DNA of 17,509 nt from Alphaproteobacteria bacterium. GTDB taxonomy: Bacteria > Pseudomonadota > Alphaproteobacteria > GCA-2731375. Position 1 is the first letter of the stretch; the number at the start of each line of letters is the position of its first letter. The stretch is from positions 1-17,509 of the forward strand of contig JANQKO010000657.1 in NCBI GenBank assembly GCA_028281075.1, read 5' to 3'. Position numbers and translations under genes: made by a program. Shown here piece by piece: positions 1 through 6,294 of the stretch. The notes under the pieces were generated by a model. It worked only from the letters and a program-made list of their open reading frames with translations. It searched no databases and was not told the origin of the DNA.

Positions 1-2
1 GA

Positions 3-97
3 CTTGACCCGAGGATCCAGTTTTATGGTTTCGGAATGAGCTACGAGAACAATCAAACACCGAAACACTGGATCCTCGGGTCAAGCCCGAGGATGAC
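3..97. repeat. Compound palindromic intergenic repeat
   Basis: Bases 3-21 are a perfect inverted match to 67-85 (19 bp; core cttgacccgaggatccag). The pairing continues inward as 28-34 with 60-66 (gtttcgg/ccgaaac) after a 6-base one-sided bulge at 22-27. A second, competing hairpin is 72-80 with 86-94 (atcctcggg/cccgaggat, loop tcaag). The segment 68-85 can therefore pair in either direction. The motif resembles dispersed palindromic repeats commonly seen between genes in alphaproteobacteria (from general knowledge, not searched). It lies just downstream of yajQ and may act as an mRNA 3' end structure, but it has no T-run typical of an intrinsic terminator. The left copy touches the window edge and may be longer. 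Confidence 0.75.
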
Positions 98-124
98 GAA
101 CAGAGTGCGTGGCTCAGCCGGCGG

Positions 125-610
125 CTAATCCCGGAAGTTCACGTACTGCAGCGGCAGCTCGATCTTCATGTCCTTGACCATCTGGATGGCCGACTGCAGG
201 TCGTCGCGCTTCTTGCCGGTGACGCGCAGCTCGTCGCCCTGGATCGCCACCTGGACCTTCAGCTTGCTGGCCTTGACCTCCTTGACGATCTTCTTCGACA
301 GCTCGCGGTCGACGCCCTGGCGGACCTTGACCACCTGGCGCATGGACTGGCCGGCGGCGTTCTCCGGGGTCTGGTAGTCCAGCACGCCGGCCTCGATCTT
401 GCGCCGGGTCAGGTGGCCCTGCAGCAGCTCGCGCATCTGCCGCAGCTTCAGGTCGTCGTCGGCCAGGATGGTCATGGTCTCCTCCTGGCGCTCGATGCTG
501 CATTTGCTGTTCTTGAAGTCGAACCGCTGGTCGATCTCCCGGCGCAGGTTGTTGAGCGCGTTGTCGACCTCGGCCAGATCGGCGCGCGAAACGATGTCGA
601 AGGACGGCAT
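125..610 (-). CDS. yajQ: YajQ family nucleotide-binding protein (UPF0234)
   Basis: The 161-residue product begins MPSFDIVSRADLAEVDNAL and ends PLQYVNFRD, the typical full-length frame of the YajQ family. These small cytosolic proteins have two ferredoxin-like folds; members bind nucleotides, and in Xanthomonas and Pseudomonas homologues bind cyclic-di-GMP and work with transcription factors. Family signatures visible are FDFKNSKCSI near residue 31, the ILADDDLKLRQM stretch near residue 48, the central VRQGVDRELSKKIVKEVKASKLKVQ, and RVTGKKRDDLQ near residue 129. The ATG at 610 gives the expected N-terminus, although no strong ribosome binding site precedes it. The gene is divergent from the flavin monooxygenase across about 140 bases. 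Identity is secure; a c-di-GMP role here is inferred from homologues. Confidence 0.95.
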   Translation of the reverse strand: MPSFDIVSRADLAEVDNALNNLRREIDQRFDFKNSKCSIERQEETMTILADDDLKLRQMRELLQGHLTRRKIEAGVLDYQTPENAAGQSMRQVVKVRQGVDRELSKKIVKEVKASKLKVQVAIQGDELRVTGKKRDDLQSAIQMVKDMKIELPLQYVNFRD

Positions 611-752
611 GTGATCAATCCATGACAGTGGACGCTGCCCCGGCTATAGGCGGCGCGGCGGCGAAAGACAAGGGCCGCGTCGGCCGGCCGGTTGCCGCCC
701 GCGGCCCGTCCGTGCCACGGTTCGCCGTCGGGGACCGGACGGAGAGGTGGCC
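611..752. promoter_or_regulatory. Divergent intergenic region, yajQ / LLM monooxygenase
   Basis: About 140 GC-rich bases separate the two divergent starts and must hold both promoters. The only clear signal is the ribosome binding site ggagagg at 741-747, five bases before the ATG at 753. It favours that ATG over the GTG at 747, which would sit almost on top of the site. A weak -10-like tatag at about 635-639 is the only AT-rich spot. No convincing -35 element or operator dyad was seen. Confidence 0.35.
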
Positions 753-1841
753 ATGGAATTCGCGCTGTTCAACGTGCTGCAGCAGCGGGCGCGGAGCAAG
801 CGCTCGGACCAGGTGCTGGCCGAGGCCGTCGCGCATACGCAGGCCGCCGAGCGGCTCGGCTTCGCCGCCGCCTGGTTCGCCGAGCATCACTTCTCGAACT
901 ACAGCCTCTGCCCCTCGCCGCTGCTGATGCTGGCGCATTGCGCCGGGGTGACGGCGCGCATCCGGCTCGGCTCGGCGGTGATCGTGCCGCCGCTCTACAC
1001 GCCGGCCCGCCTCCTGGGCGAGATCGCCATGGTCGACGCGCTGAGCGGCGGCCGCCTGGACCTCGGTGTCGGCAGCGGCTACCAGGCCTACGAGTTCGAG
1101 CGCTTCGGCGTCGACCTCGACCATAACAAGGCGATGACGCACGAGATGCTGGACATCATCGAGCGGGGCCTGAGCCAGCCGCATTTCGCCTACGAGGGCA
1201 CGCACTACCGGCAGCGGCAGACGGCGATCAACGTGCGCCCGGTGCAACGGCCGCACCCGCCGATCTGGATCGCCGGCAACGACCCCGCGTTCCACCGCCG
1301 CGCCGCGCGCAAGGGCTACACGCCGTTCATCTCCGGCGTGCTCGGCAGCGGCCGCCGGCTCGGCCGCCTGCGCGACCAGGTCGCCGAGGCCTTCGCCGCC
1401 GAGGGCCGAGATCCCGACACCATGCCCCTGGGCGTGCTGCGCTTCTGCCATGTCACCCACGACCGCAAGGACGTCGAATCTTACGCGGAATCGGCCCGCT
1501 ACCAGCAGCGCATCGCCGTGTCGCTGCGCGGCCGGCGCGAGACCGTGGTCGACGACTACTGGATCGCCGAGGAGCCGTTCGACGAGGAGCTGCCGCTGGA
1601 GAAGATCGAGGCGAACCTGCCGTTGGGCGACCCCGAAACGGTGGCCGAACGCCTGGTCGAGGAGATCCGGCTCTACCGGCCGACGCAGATGGCGATCTAC
1701 TTCCAGGTCGGCGACGTCGACAGCGCCAAGGCGATCCGCTCGATGGAGCTGCTGGCGACAGACGTGATCCCGGCCATCGAAAAGGCCTTCGGCCGGCCGC
1801 TGGCCGAGATCAACCGGCCAGTCCCGACAGCCGCCGCGTGA
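753..1841 (+). CDS. LLM class flavin-dependent oxidoreductase (luciferase-like monooxygenase)
   Basis: The product is 362 residues from the ATG at 753 (MEFALFNVLQQRA), about the usual length for the bacterial luciferase-like family. These are cytosolic TIM-barrel enzymes that use reduced FMN or F420 to oxidise small substrates, often with a partner flavin reductase. Family features are FAEHHFSNYSLCPSPL near residue 45, the IRLGSAVIVPPLYTPARLL strand, VDALSGGRLDLGVGSGY near residue 95 with the glycine-rich flavin-phosphate loop, and RPHPPIWIAG near residue 170. The C-terminal part (LPLGDPETVAERLVEEI) is typical of the alkanal/alkane-like subgroup. No flavin reductase gene lies beside it, so the substrate is unknown. 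It converges on the TonB receptor gene with only 43 bases between stop codons and no obvious terminator there. Confidence 0.92.
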   Translation: MEFALFNVLQQRARSKRSDQVLAEAVAHTQAAERLGFAAAWFAEHHFSNYSLCPSPLLMLAHCAGVTARIRLGSAVIVPPLYTPARLLGEIAMVDALSGGRLDLGVGSGYQAYEFERFGVDLDHNKAMTHEMLDIIERGLSQPHFAYEGTHYRQRQTAINVRPVQRPHPPIWIAGNDPAFHRRAARKGYTPFISGVLGSGRRLGRLRDQVAEAFAAEGRDPDTMPLGVLRFCHVTHDRKDVESYAESARYQQRIAVSLRGRRETVVDDYWIAEEPFDEELPLEKIEANLPLGDPETVAERLVEEIRLYRPTQMAIYFQVGDVDSAKAIRSMELLATDVIPAIEKAFGRPLAEINRPVPTAAA

Positions 1842-1884
1842 ACCGAAAGTCGAGGCCCGGCCACAAGACGCCACGCTTGCCGAT

Positions 1885-4368
1885 TCACCACTGGTATTTC
1901 AGCCGCGCGATCACGGACCGGCCAATCCCGTAGTAGCACGAGGTCGCGAACGTGCAGGAGGCGACGTAGGTCTTGTCGGCCAGGTTGGTGGCGTTGATCG
2001 CAACGTGCCAGTTCGCGAACTGTCCGCCGAGCACCGACATATCGTAGGCGAGGGACGCGTCGAACAGCGTATACGACGGCACATGGAAGGTGTTCAGGGC
2101 GTCGCCCTCGGACCGGCCGACGTAACGTACGCCGCCGCCAACCCGGGTTCCGCGCCACCATCCGGCCTCGAACCCGTAGCTGGCCCAGAGGGATGCCGTT
2201 TGCCGCGGGACCGCTTTCGGCCGCTTGCCCAGATCGTTGTCGTTGCTCTTGGTGATCTCCTGGTCGAGATAGGTATAGGACGCGGCCAGATCCCATCCGC
2301 TTTCGAGACTCGCGACACCTTCCAGCTCGATCCCCCGGGACCGGATCTCGCCTGTTTGAACACGAAAGCCGGCGTTGACCGGATCGGACGTGAGGACGTT
2401 CCTCTGGGTCAGCTCGAAGACGGCCAGCGTCAGGAAGGCGTTGCGCCCGGGCACGGCATACTTCACGCCGGCCTCGAACTGCTCGCCTTCCGTCGGATCG
2501 AACGCGTTGCCGCCAAAGTCGATGCCACTCTGGGGCTGGAACGACTGCGCAAACCCGAGATATGGCGTCAGGCCGTTATCGAACGCATACCCCAACCCCA
2601 GGCGACCGGTGAAAGCCGAATCCCTGCTCTTGCTGGTGGTGCCGGTACGATTGTCCGTCGTCTCGCTTTCCGCCCAATCATGCCGGCCGCCCAGCGTCAG
2701 TATCCAGCGCTGCAACCTGATCTGGTTTTGCACGTAAAGCCCGGCCTCGAACTGCTGGTCGTCGACGTCTTGAAAGACCGGCGGCTCCGGGATGTCCTGG
2801 AAATATACGGGTGAATAGAGGTCGAGCGGCGGGGCGGCCGCGAAGCGCCGGAACGTGCTGCCTTCCCGATATTGGAAATCGGCTCCCAGCAACAGGTTAT
2901 GCGACAGCACGCCCGTTTCGAACGACCCGACCAACTGGTTGTCGATCAAAAACAGGTCCGACTCTTCTTCCACCCCAAAGGCGCTTCTGGCTATGGTCCG
3001 GCCATCCGGCGACAGCGGAGACCTTCCATAGACCGTCTCCATGTCGAAGTCGGTATGCAGATAGCGGGCGTTTTGCCGAGCCGACCACGTCCCGCTGAAA
3101 CTGTGATCCAGAATGTAGGCCGTGGAGAAAATCTCCCTGTCCCATTTGTCGTAGTTTGGATCACCGGTGTACCTCTCCCTTGGGATTTTGCCGTTTGGCG
3201 TGCTGAACAGCGAACCCAGCGCCGGCACCGTTCTGACGGAACGTCCATTGGCGTCATCCTTCTGATACATGGACTGGAGTGTCAGCGTCGTGTTCTCGAA
3301 CGGTCGCCATGAAATGCCGGGAGACACGACGGCCCGTTCCCGTCCGCTGAAGTCGGTCTGGGCCTCCTGGTCCGACGCGACGCCGACCAGGCGATAGGAC
3401 ACATCTCCGTCGGTCCCGAGCGGTCCGCCGACATCCAGGTTCAGTTCCTTCAACTCGAATGAACCGCCAAGGACCTGAACCTCGCCTTGCGTCCGTTCGG
3501 GAGGGCGCTTCGACACGCTGTTGACCAGACCGCCCGGTGAATTCTGACCGTAGAGGACGGATGTCGGACCACGCAGCACTTCCACACGTTCGAACAAATA
3601 GGGCTCTATGCCACTGGTCGCGAAGTTGGTGCCGATGATCTTCAGGCCATCCCAATACTCGTTCAGCGTTCCGGTTCCGCCGAAACCGCGAATGACGATG
3701 TTGTCGTCGCCAAGACTGGAGGACTCGCCGCGCAGGCCCGTCGCGACGCCGGCACTGTAGGCGAGAGCTTCGGCGACCGTTCGGGCCGCGCGCGCGTCGA
3801 TCTGGTCGCGGGTGACAACGGTGACCGACTGCGGCACCTCGCTGATCGGCGTGTCCGTCTTCGTCGCGGTCGCCGTGCGGTTGGCAACATAGCCCTGGAC
3901 CGGGCCATACGCCGATTCCCGTCGCCCCTCCACCTTGACCGGGCCGAGCATGATGGTCCCGTCGTCGCCGCCGTCGCTCAAGACCAAGGTCGTCGGATCG
4001 GCGTAGCGCCAGATGATGCCGGTCCCGGACAGCAAGCGCCCGAGCGCTTCCGCCGGCGCCATCCGACCGGAAACCGATGGCGAGGTCCGGCCGGCCAGAA
4101 TGTCGGTATCGACCGTTACCTGCATTCCGGCCTGGTCGCCGAAGACGGTAAGAGCACGGGTGAGCGGCTGCGCCGGGATATCGAAGTCACGCGGCGCCGC
4201 TTGGGCAAGGGGTTGTTGCCCGGTCGCCTGGGCCGGCTGGCCGGGCTTGCTCTGCGCCAGGCCCGGCCGCGTCACAAACCCGATGGCAAGAACGATGGCG
4301 GCACCGCACAGGAGGTTGAGCACCGGACCCCGACAGCCACCCCGCGGTCCGCATTCTTTCTTCGTCAC
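1885..4368 (-). CDS. TonB-dependent siderophore receptor with STN signalling domain
   Basis: Outer-membrane ferric-siderophore receptor of the FpvA/FecA transducer type, 827 residues from a GTG at 4368. After a signal peptide ending near GLAQ (residue 39), residues about 60-130 form the secretin/TonB N-terminal (STN) domain (FDIPAQPLTRALTVF to DPTTLVLS) that contacts a FecR protein in the periplasm. The plug follows (TKTDTPISEVPQSVTVVTR, VLRGPTSVLYGQNSPGGLVN), then a 22-strand-type barrel ending in the aromatic LKYQW. Two cysteines near the C-terminus (ASCTFATSCYYG) are typical of this subgroup. The GTG is chosen because gagggg lies 8 bases upstream and a signal peptide then starts properly; the upstream ATG at 4440 would put a perfect operator-like palindrome inside the gene. 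It lies downstream of the ECF sigma and FecR genes, the usual arrangement for cell-surface signalling. The siderophore is not identifiable. Confidence 0.95.
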   Translation of the reverse strand: MTKKECGPRGGCRGPVLNLLCGAAIVLAIGFVTRPGLAQSKPGQPAQATGQQPLAQAAPRDFDIPAQPLTRALTVFGDQAGMQVTVDTDILAGRTSPSVSGRMAPAEALGRLLSGTGIIWRYADPTTLVLSDGGDDGTIMLGPVKVEGRRESAYGPVQGYVANRTATATKTDTPISEVPQSVTVVTRDQIDARAARTVAEALAYSAGVATGLRGESSSLGDDNIVIRGFGGTGTLNEYWDGLKIIGTNFATSGIEPYLFERVEVLRGPTSVLYGQNSPGGLVNSVSKRPPERTQGEVQVLGGSFELKELNLDVGGPLGTDGDVSYRLVGVASDQEAQTDFSGRERAVVSPGISWRPFENTTLTLQSMYQKDDANGRSVRTVPALGSLFSTPNGKIPRERYTGDPNYDKWDREIFSTAYILDHSFSGTWSARQNARYLHTDFDMETVYGRSPLSPDGRTIARSAFGVEEESDLFLIDNQLVGSFETGVLSHNLLLGADFQYREGSTFRRFAAAPPLDLYSPVYFQDIPEPPVFQDVDDQQFEAGLYVQNQIRLQRWILTLGGRHDWAESETTDNRTGTTSKSRDSAFTGRLGLGYAFDNGLTPYLGFAQSFQPQSGIDFGGNAFDPTEGEQFEAGVKYAVPGRNAFLTLAVFELTQRNVLTSDPVNAGFRVQTGEIRSRGIELEGVASLESGWDLAASYTYLDQEITKSNDNDLGKRPKAVPRQTASLWASYGFEAGWWRGTRVGGGVRYVGRSEGDALNTFHVPSYTLFDASLAYDMSVLGGQFANWHVAINATNLADKTYVASCTFATSCYYGIGRSVIARLKYQW

Positions 4369-4399
4369 TTGAAACGCCCCTCGACTGGAAATCGAACGC

Positions 4400-4438
4400 G
4401 GGGGTTGCGAATGAGAACGGGTCTCATTCGCAACCCCC
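4400..4438. promoter_or_regulatory. 17-bp perfect inverted repeat, Fur-box-like operator
   Basis: Bases 4400-4416 are the exact reverse complement of 4422-4438, with a 5-base spacer (acggg). The half-site ttgcgaatgaga resembles iron-box half-sites and shares TGCGAAT with the dyads upstream of the sigma factor and of the first receptor. It lies 31-70 bases before the receptor's GTG. A Fur-type repressor site is the simplest reading. As RNA it would be a very stable hairpin in the receptor mRNA leader, with outer G5/C5 arms. No T-run follows on either strand, so an intrinsic terminator is unlikely. Confidence 0.65.
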
Positions 4439-4458
4439 ATACTTCCATGACAGGAGCA

Positions 4459-4498
4459 GGCCGGGGATCTTCACCCCGGAAACGGGTTTTTTTCGCCT
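4459..4498 (-). promoter_or_regulatory. Candidate FecI-type ECF promoter for the STN receptor
   Basis: Read on the minus strand, this stretch begins gcgaaaaaaacccgtttcc and continues into ggggtgaag, just after the FecR gene and about 100-130 bases before the receptor start. An A-tract followed by a G-rich block is a pattern I recall for promoters of FecI-like sigma factors upstream of TonB receptors; this is from memory and not aligned. Fur would then act downstream at the palindrome. The plus-strand reading shows cccg-gaaa-cggg followed by seven T (4475-4493), which looks like a small terminator, but no plus-strand gene needs one. Confidence 0.4.
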
Positions 4499-4509
4499 GG
4501 GCCGAAGAG

Positions 4510-5541
4510 TCAGCTTGCCGAAACGACCACCAGCCAGGGCGTGATCTCCCGGACCCGGCCGGCATGGGGCCGGACCACGGTGTTGAGCGCGCGAATGGGG
4601 TCGGTGAGGTCGAATACGCCGGTGACACGCTGGGCGGCGAGCGCCGCGTCGGTGATCACGATCGTTCCCGATCGGTACCGGCGCAGCTCGTCGATCAGGT
4701 CGCCAATCGTGGCGCCTTCGATCAACAGCCGCCCCCGGCGCCAGGCGGCAATGGATTCGGGCCGCACGCGCAGGCGTGCCATCACGCCGCCCGGAATCTG
4801 GACGCGCAGCCCCTGCCCGGCGACCAGGACGGCAGCGTCGGTCGGGGACTCCCGCTGACCCTCTCGGGCGTGAGTGACGCGGACCTCGCCCTCGGCCACG
4901 GCAAGCGAGACATCGGCCGGAGCCAGCCGGACTTCGAATTCGGTTCCGGTCACGGCGATATCGACATTATCGGCGTTCACCGAGAACAGCCGCCGACGGT
5001 CAGGCCGCACCGAGAAAAAAGCCTGCCCGGCGAGCAGCGTCACGACCCGGCGATCGGGCGCGTAGTCCACGGCGATCGCGCTGTTTGAATCGAGTTGCAC
5101 CCGTGTCATGTCGGCCAGCTCGACAGTCCGCGTCTCGCCCACGGCGCTTGCGTAGTCCGCCTGCATCCGGAGCTTGAGCGACGGGAACAGGACAATCGCA
5201 AGGCATATGCTAGCCGCGGCGGCGAGACCAAGGCCCCAGGCGCGCGCCGGGCGCCGGCCCCGCCCGAGGTGCCGCGGCCTGCCGGGCTGGCGGCCCGGCG
5301 GACCGGAGGCACGCGCGGTGGTCGGCCGGCGGGCGGCGGGACCGACGATTTCAGCAAGCGACCAGACCTGCCGCGCCGTCTTCCAGGCCTCGACATGCCT
5401 GGCATCGCGGGACAGCCAGGCCTCGAATTCGGCCTTGAGACCGGGATCGTCCGGCGCGCCGCGCAGGCGCAGCAGCCAGGCCGCAGCTTCGTCGGTCACC
5501 GGGTCCCCTGTCGTCTCGGTGGGCCGTTTCAGTTCCGGCAC
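4510..5541 (-). CDS. FecR-family anti-sigma / sigma regulator, inner membrane
   Basis: This protein transmits the receptor's signal across the inner membrane and controls the neighbouring ECF sigma factor. The N-terminal cytoplasmic part has the DUF4880 pattern (DEAAAWLLRLRG, AEFEAWLSRDARHVEAW, residues about 17-55), followed by a proline/arginine/glycine-rich linker. One membrane helix (AWGLGLAAAASICLAIVLF) lies near residues 101-119. The periplasmic FecR domain follows (VELADMTRVQLDSNSAIAV, VTGTEFEVRL, VAEGEVRV). The C-terminal part (IAAWRRGRLLIEGATIGDLIDELRRY) is the region that contacts the STN domain. The preferred start is the GTG at 5541, 343 residues: the good site gggagatagg lies inside the first codons of the longer ATG frame (5559) and sits 6 bases before that GTG. 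The gene follows the sigma gene by about 100 bases, as in fecIR operons. Confidence 0.9.
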   Translation of the reverse strand: MPELKRPTETTGDPVTDEAAAWLLRLRGAPDDPGLKAEFEAWLSRDARHVEAWKTARQVWSLAEIVGPAARRPTTARASGPPGRQPGRPRHLGRGRRPARAWGLGLAAAASICLAIVLFPSLKLRMQADYASAVGETRTVELADMTRVQLDSNSAIAVDYAPDRRVVTLLAGQAFFSVRPDRRRLFSVNADNVDIAVTGTEFEVRLAPADVSLAVAEGEVRVTHAREGQRESPTDAAVLVAGQGLRVQIPGGVMARLRVRPESIAAWRRGRLLIEGATIGDLIDELRRYRSGTIVITDAALAAQRVTGVFDLTDPIRALNTVVRPHAGRVREITPWLVVVSAS

Positions 5542-5598
5542 GAAAGACCTATCTCCCATGACTCGATCGCGCCCAAGTCCGGGCCGACCCTACGCGGA

Positions 5599-5658
5599 CA
5601 GGCGCCGCCTATTGTAATAGACGCAGCCCATGGCTCGATCTTCACCAACCGGCGCCTG
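5599..5658. repeat. 9-bp inverted repeat in the sigma-FecR spacer
   Basis: caggcgccg (5599-5607) is the exact reverse complement of cggcgcctg (5650-5658). It encloses 42 bases and abuts the stop codon of the sigma gene (5661-5663). It could fold in the polycistronic mRNA and tune the sigma:anti-sigma ratio. Chance occurrence in GC-rich DNA is possible. Nothing else is visible in this roughly 100-base spacer. Confidence 0.35.
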
Positions 5659-5660
5659 CA

Positions 5661-6197
5661 TCAATTTCTGTTGTTTTGCGCGAGACGCCGCATGCAATGG
5701 GCGACAGCCGCCTGGACCAGGCCATGGGCGCGGGCCTGCGATATCCCCAGGATTTGCCCGATCTCGGCATAGGTCTTCTCCTCGAACCGGTGCAGGTCGA
5801 AGGCATGACGCGTCCGCGCCGGCAACTCGTCGAGCGCCGCGGCCAGAGCCCGGAGCTGATCACGGTCGACGGCCTTGCGCTCGGGATCGGCGGTGTCGGC
5901 CGGAACATCGTTCAGCACTGCCTCGCTGGACGGATGCGGTGCTTCCGCGCTGAGACGGCGAGCAAGGTCGATGGCGAGGTTCCGAACGATCCGGTAGAGG
6001 TAGGCGGCGGGCTCGATAATCGGCTTGGCGTCGCCACGGTCCTTTCCGGCCGCGGCGGAGAAGCGCAGCCAGGCCTCCTGCACCACGTCTTCGGCACGGC
6101 CGCGGTCACCCACCAGAGGAGCCGCATACGCCACCAGTGCATCCCGGTGCTTCAGAAACGTATCAAGGGCCCGGGTGCCGTCTTCGTTCGAGTCCAT
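5661..6197 (-). CDS. ECF RNA polymerase sigma factor, FecI-like
   Basis: At 178 residues this is the normal length for an iron-responsive extracytoplasmic-function sigma factor, with no anti-sigma or extra domain attached. Region 2 is seen in HRDALVAYAAPLVGDRGRAE and DVVQEAWLRF (residues about 17-46) and PAAYLYRIVRNLAIDLARR (about 63-81), the core-binding and -10 recognition helices. Region 4 is LPARTRHAFDLHRFEEKTYAEIG followed by ILGISQARAHGLVQAAVAHC (about 124-167), the -35 recognition helix-turn-helix. The likely targets are its own downstream receptor and perhaps its own operon. FecR follows on the same strand and would hold it inactive or activate it. A Fur-box-like motif lies 74-97 bases upstream of its ATG, so iron control of the sigma gene is expected. 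Confidence 0.93.
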   Translation of the reverse strand: MDSNEDGTRALDTFLKHRDALVAYAAPLVGDRGRAEDVVQEAWLRFSAAAGKDRGDAKPIIEPAAYLYRIVRNLAIDLARRLSAEAPHPSSEAVLNDVPADTADPERKAVDRDQLRALAAALDELPARTRHAFDLHRFEEKTYAEIGQILGISQARAHGLVQAAVAHCMRRLAQNNRN

Positions 6198-6270
6198 ACT
6201 CTACGCGCCAGCCCCGAACGCCGGGACCGAGATTGCCACTTGCCTGCGAGATCCGGCCGGGATCCTAGGT

Positions 6271-6294
6271 CAATTGCGAATCATTATCAAATTG
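6271..6294. promoter_or_regulatory. Fur-box-like motif upstream of the ECF sigma gene
   Basis: An AT-rich island in GC-rich surroundings. On the minus strand it reads tttgataatgattcgcaa (6275-6292), with GATAATGAT matching the left half of the classical Fur consensus and TTCGCAA matching the half-site shared with the two receptor operators. The ends caatt/aattg also pair. It overlaps the stop codon of the siderophore-interacting protein gene (6287-6289). It is well placed to repress the sigma/FecR transcript when iron is plentiful. Confidence 0.6.

Noticed and set aside
747..752. GTG at 747 as start of the flavin monooxygenase
   Set aside because: It overlaps the ribosome binding site ggagagg, which is spaced correctly for the ATG at 753.
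615..1874. 419-codon minus-strand frame opposite the flavin monooxygenase
   Set aside because: Antisense shadow with biased composition; the plus-strand gene has clear family motifs and a ribosome binding site.
1842..1884. Bidirectional terminator between the convergent monooxygenase and receptor genes
   Set aside because: No stem followed by a T-run could be found in the 43 bases.
4369..4440. ATG at 4440 as start of the STN receptor
   Set aside because: It would place the 17-bp palindrome inside the coding region and add a non-signal-like leader; the GTG at 4368 has a good binding site and a proper signal peptide.
4461..4493. Plus-strand intrinsic terminator (hairpins ccgggg/ccccgg, cccg/cggg, then T7)
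   Set aside because: No plus-strand gene ends here; the minus-strand reading as a promoter A-tract explains the T-run better, so it is not listed as a terminator.
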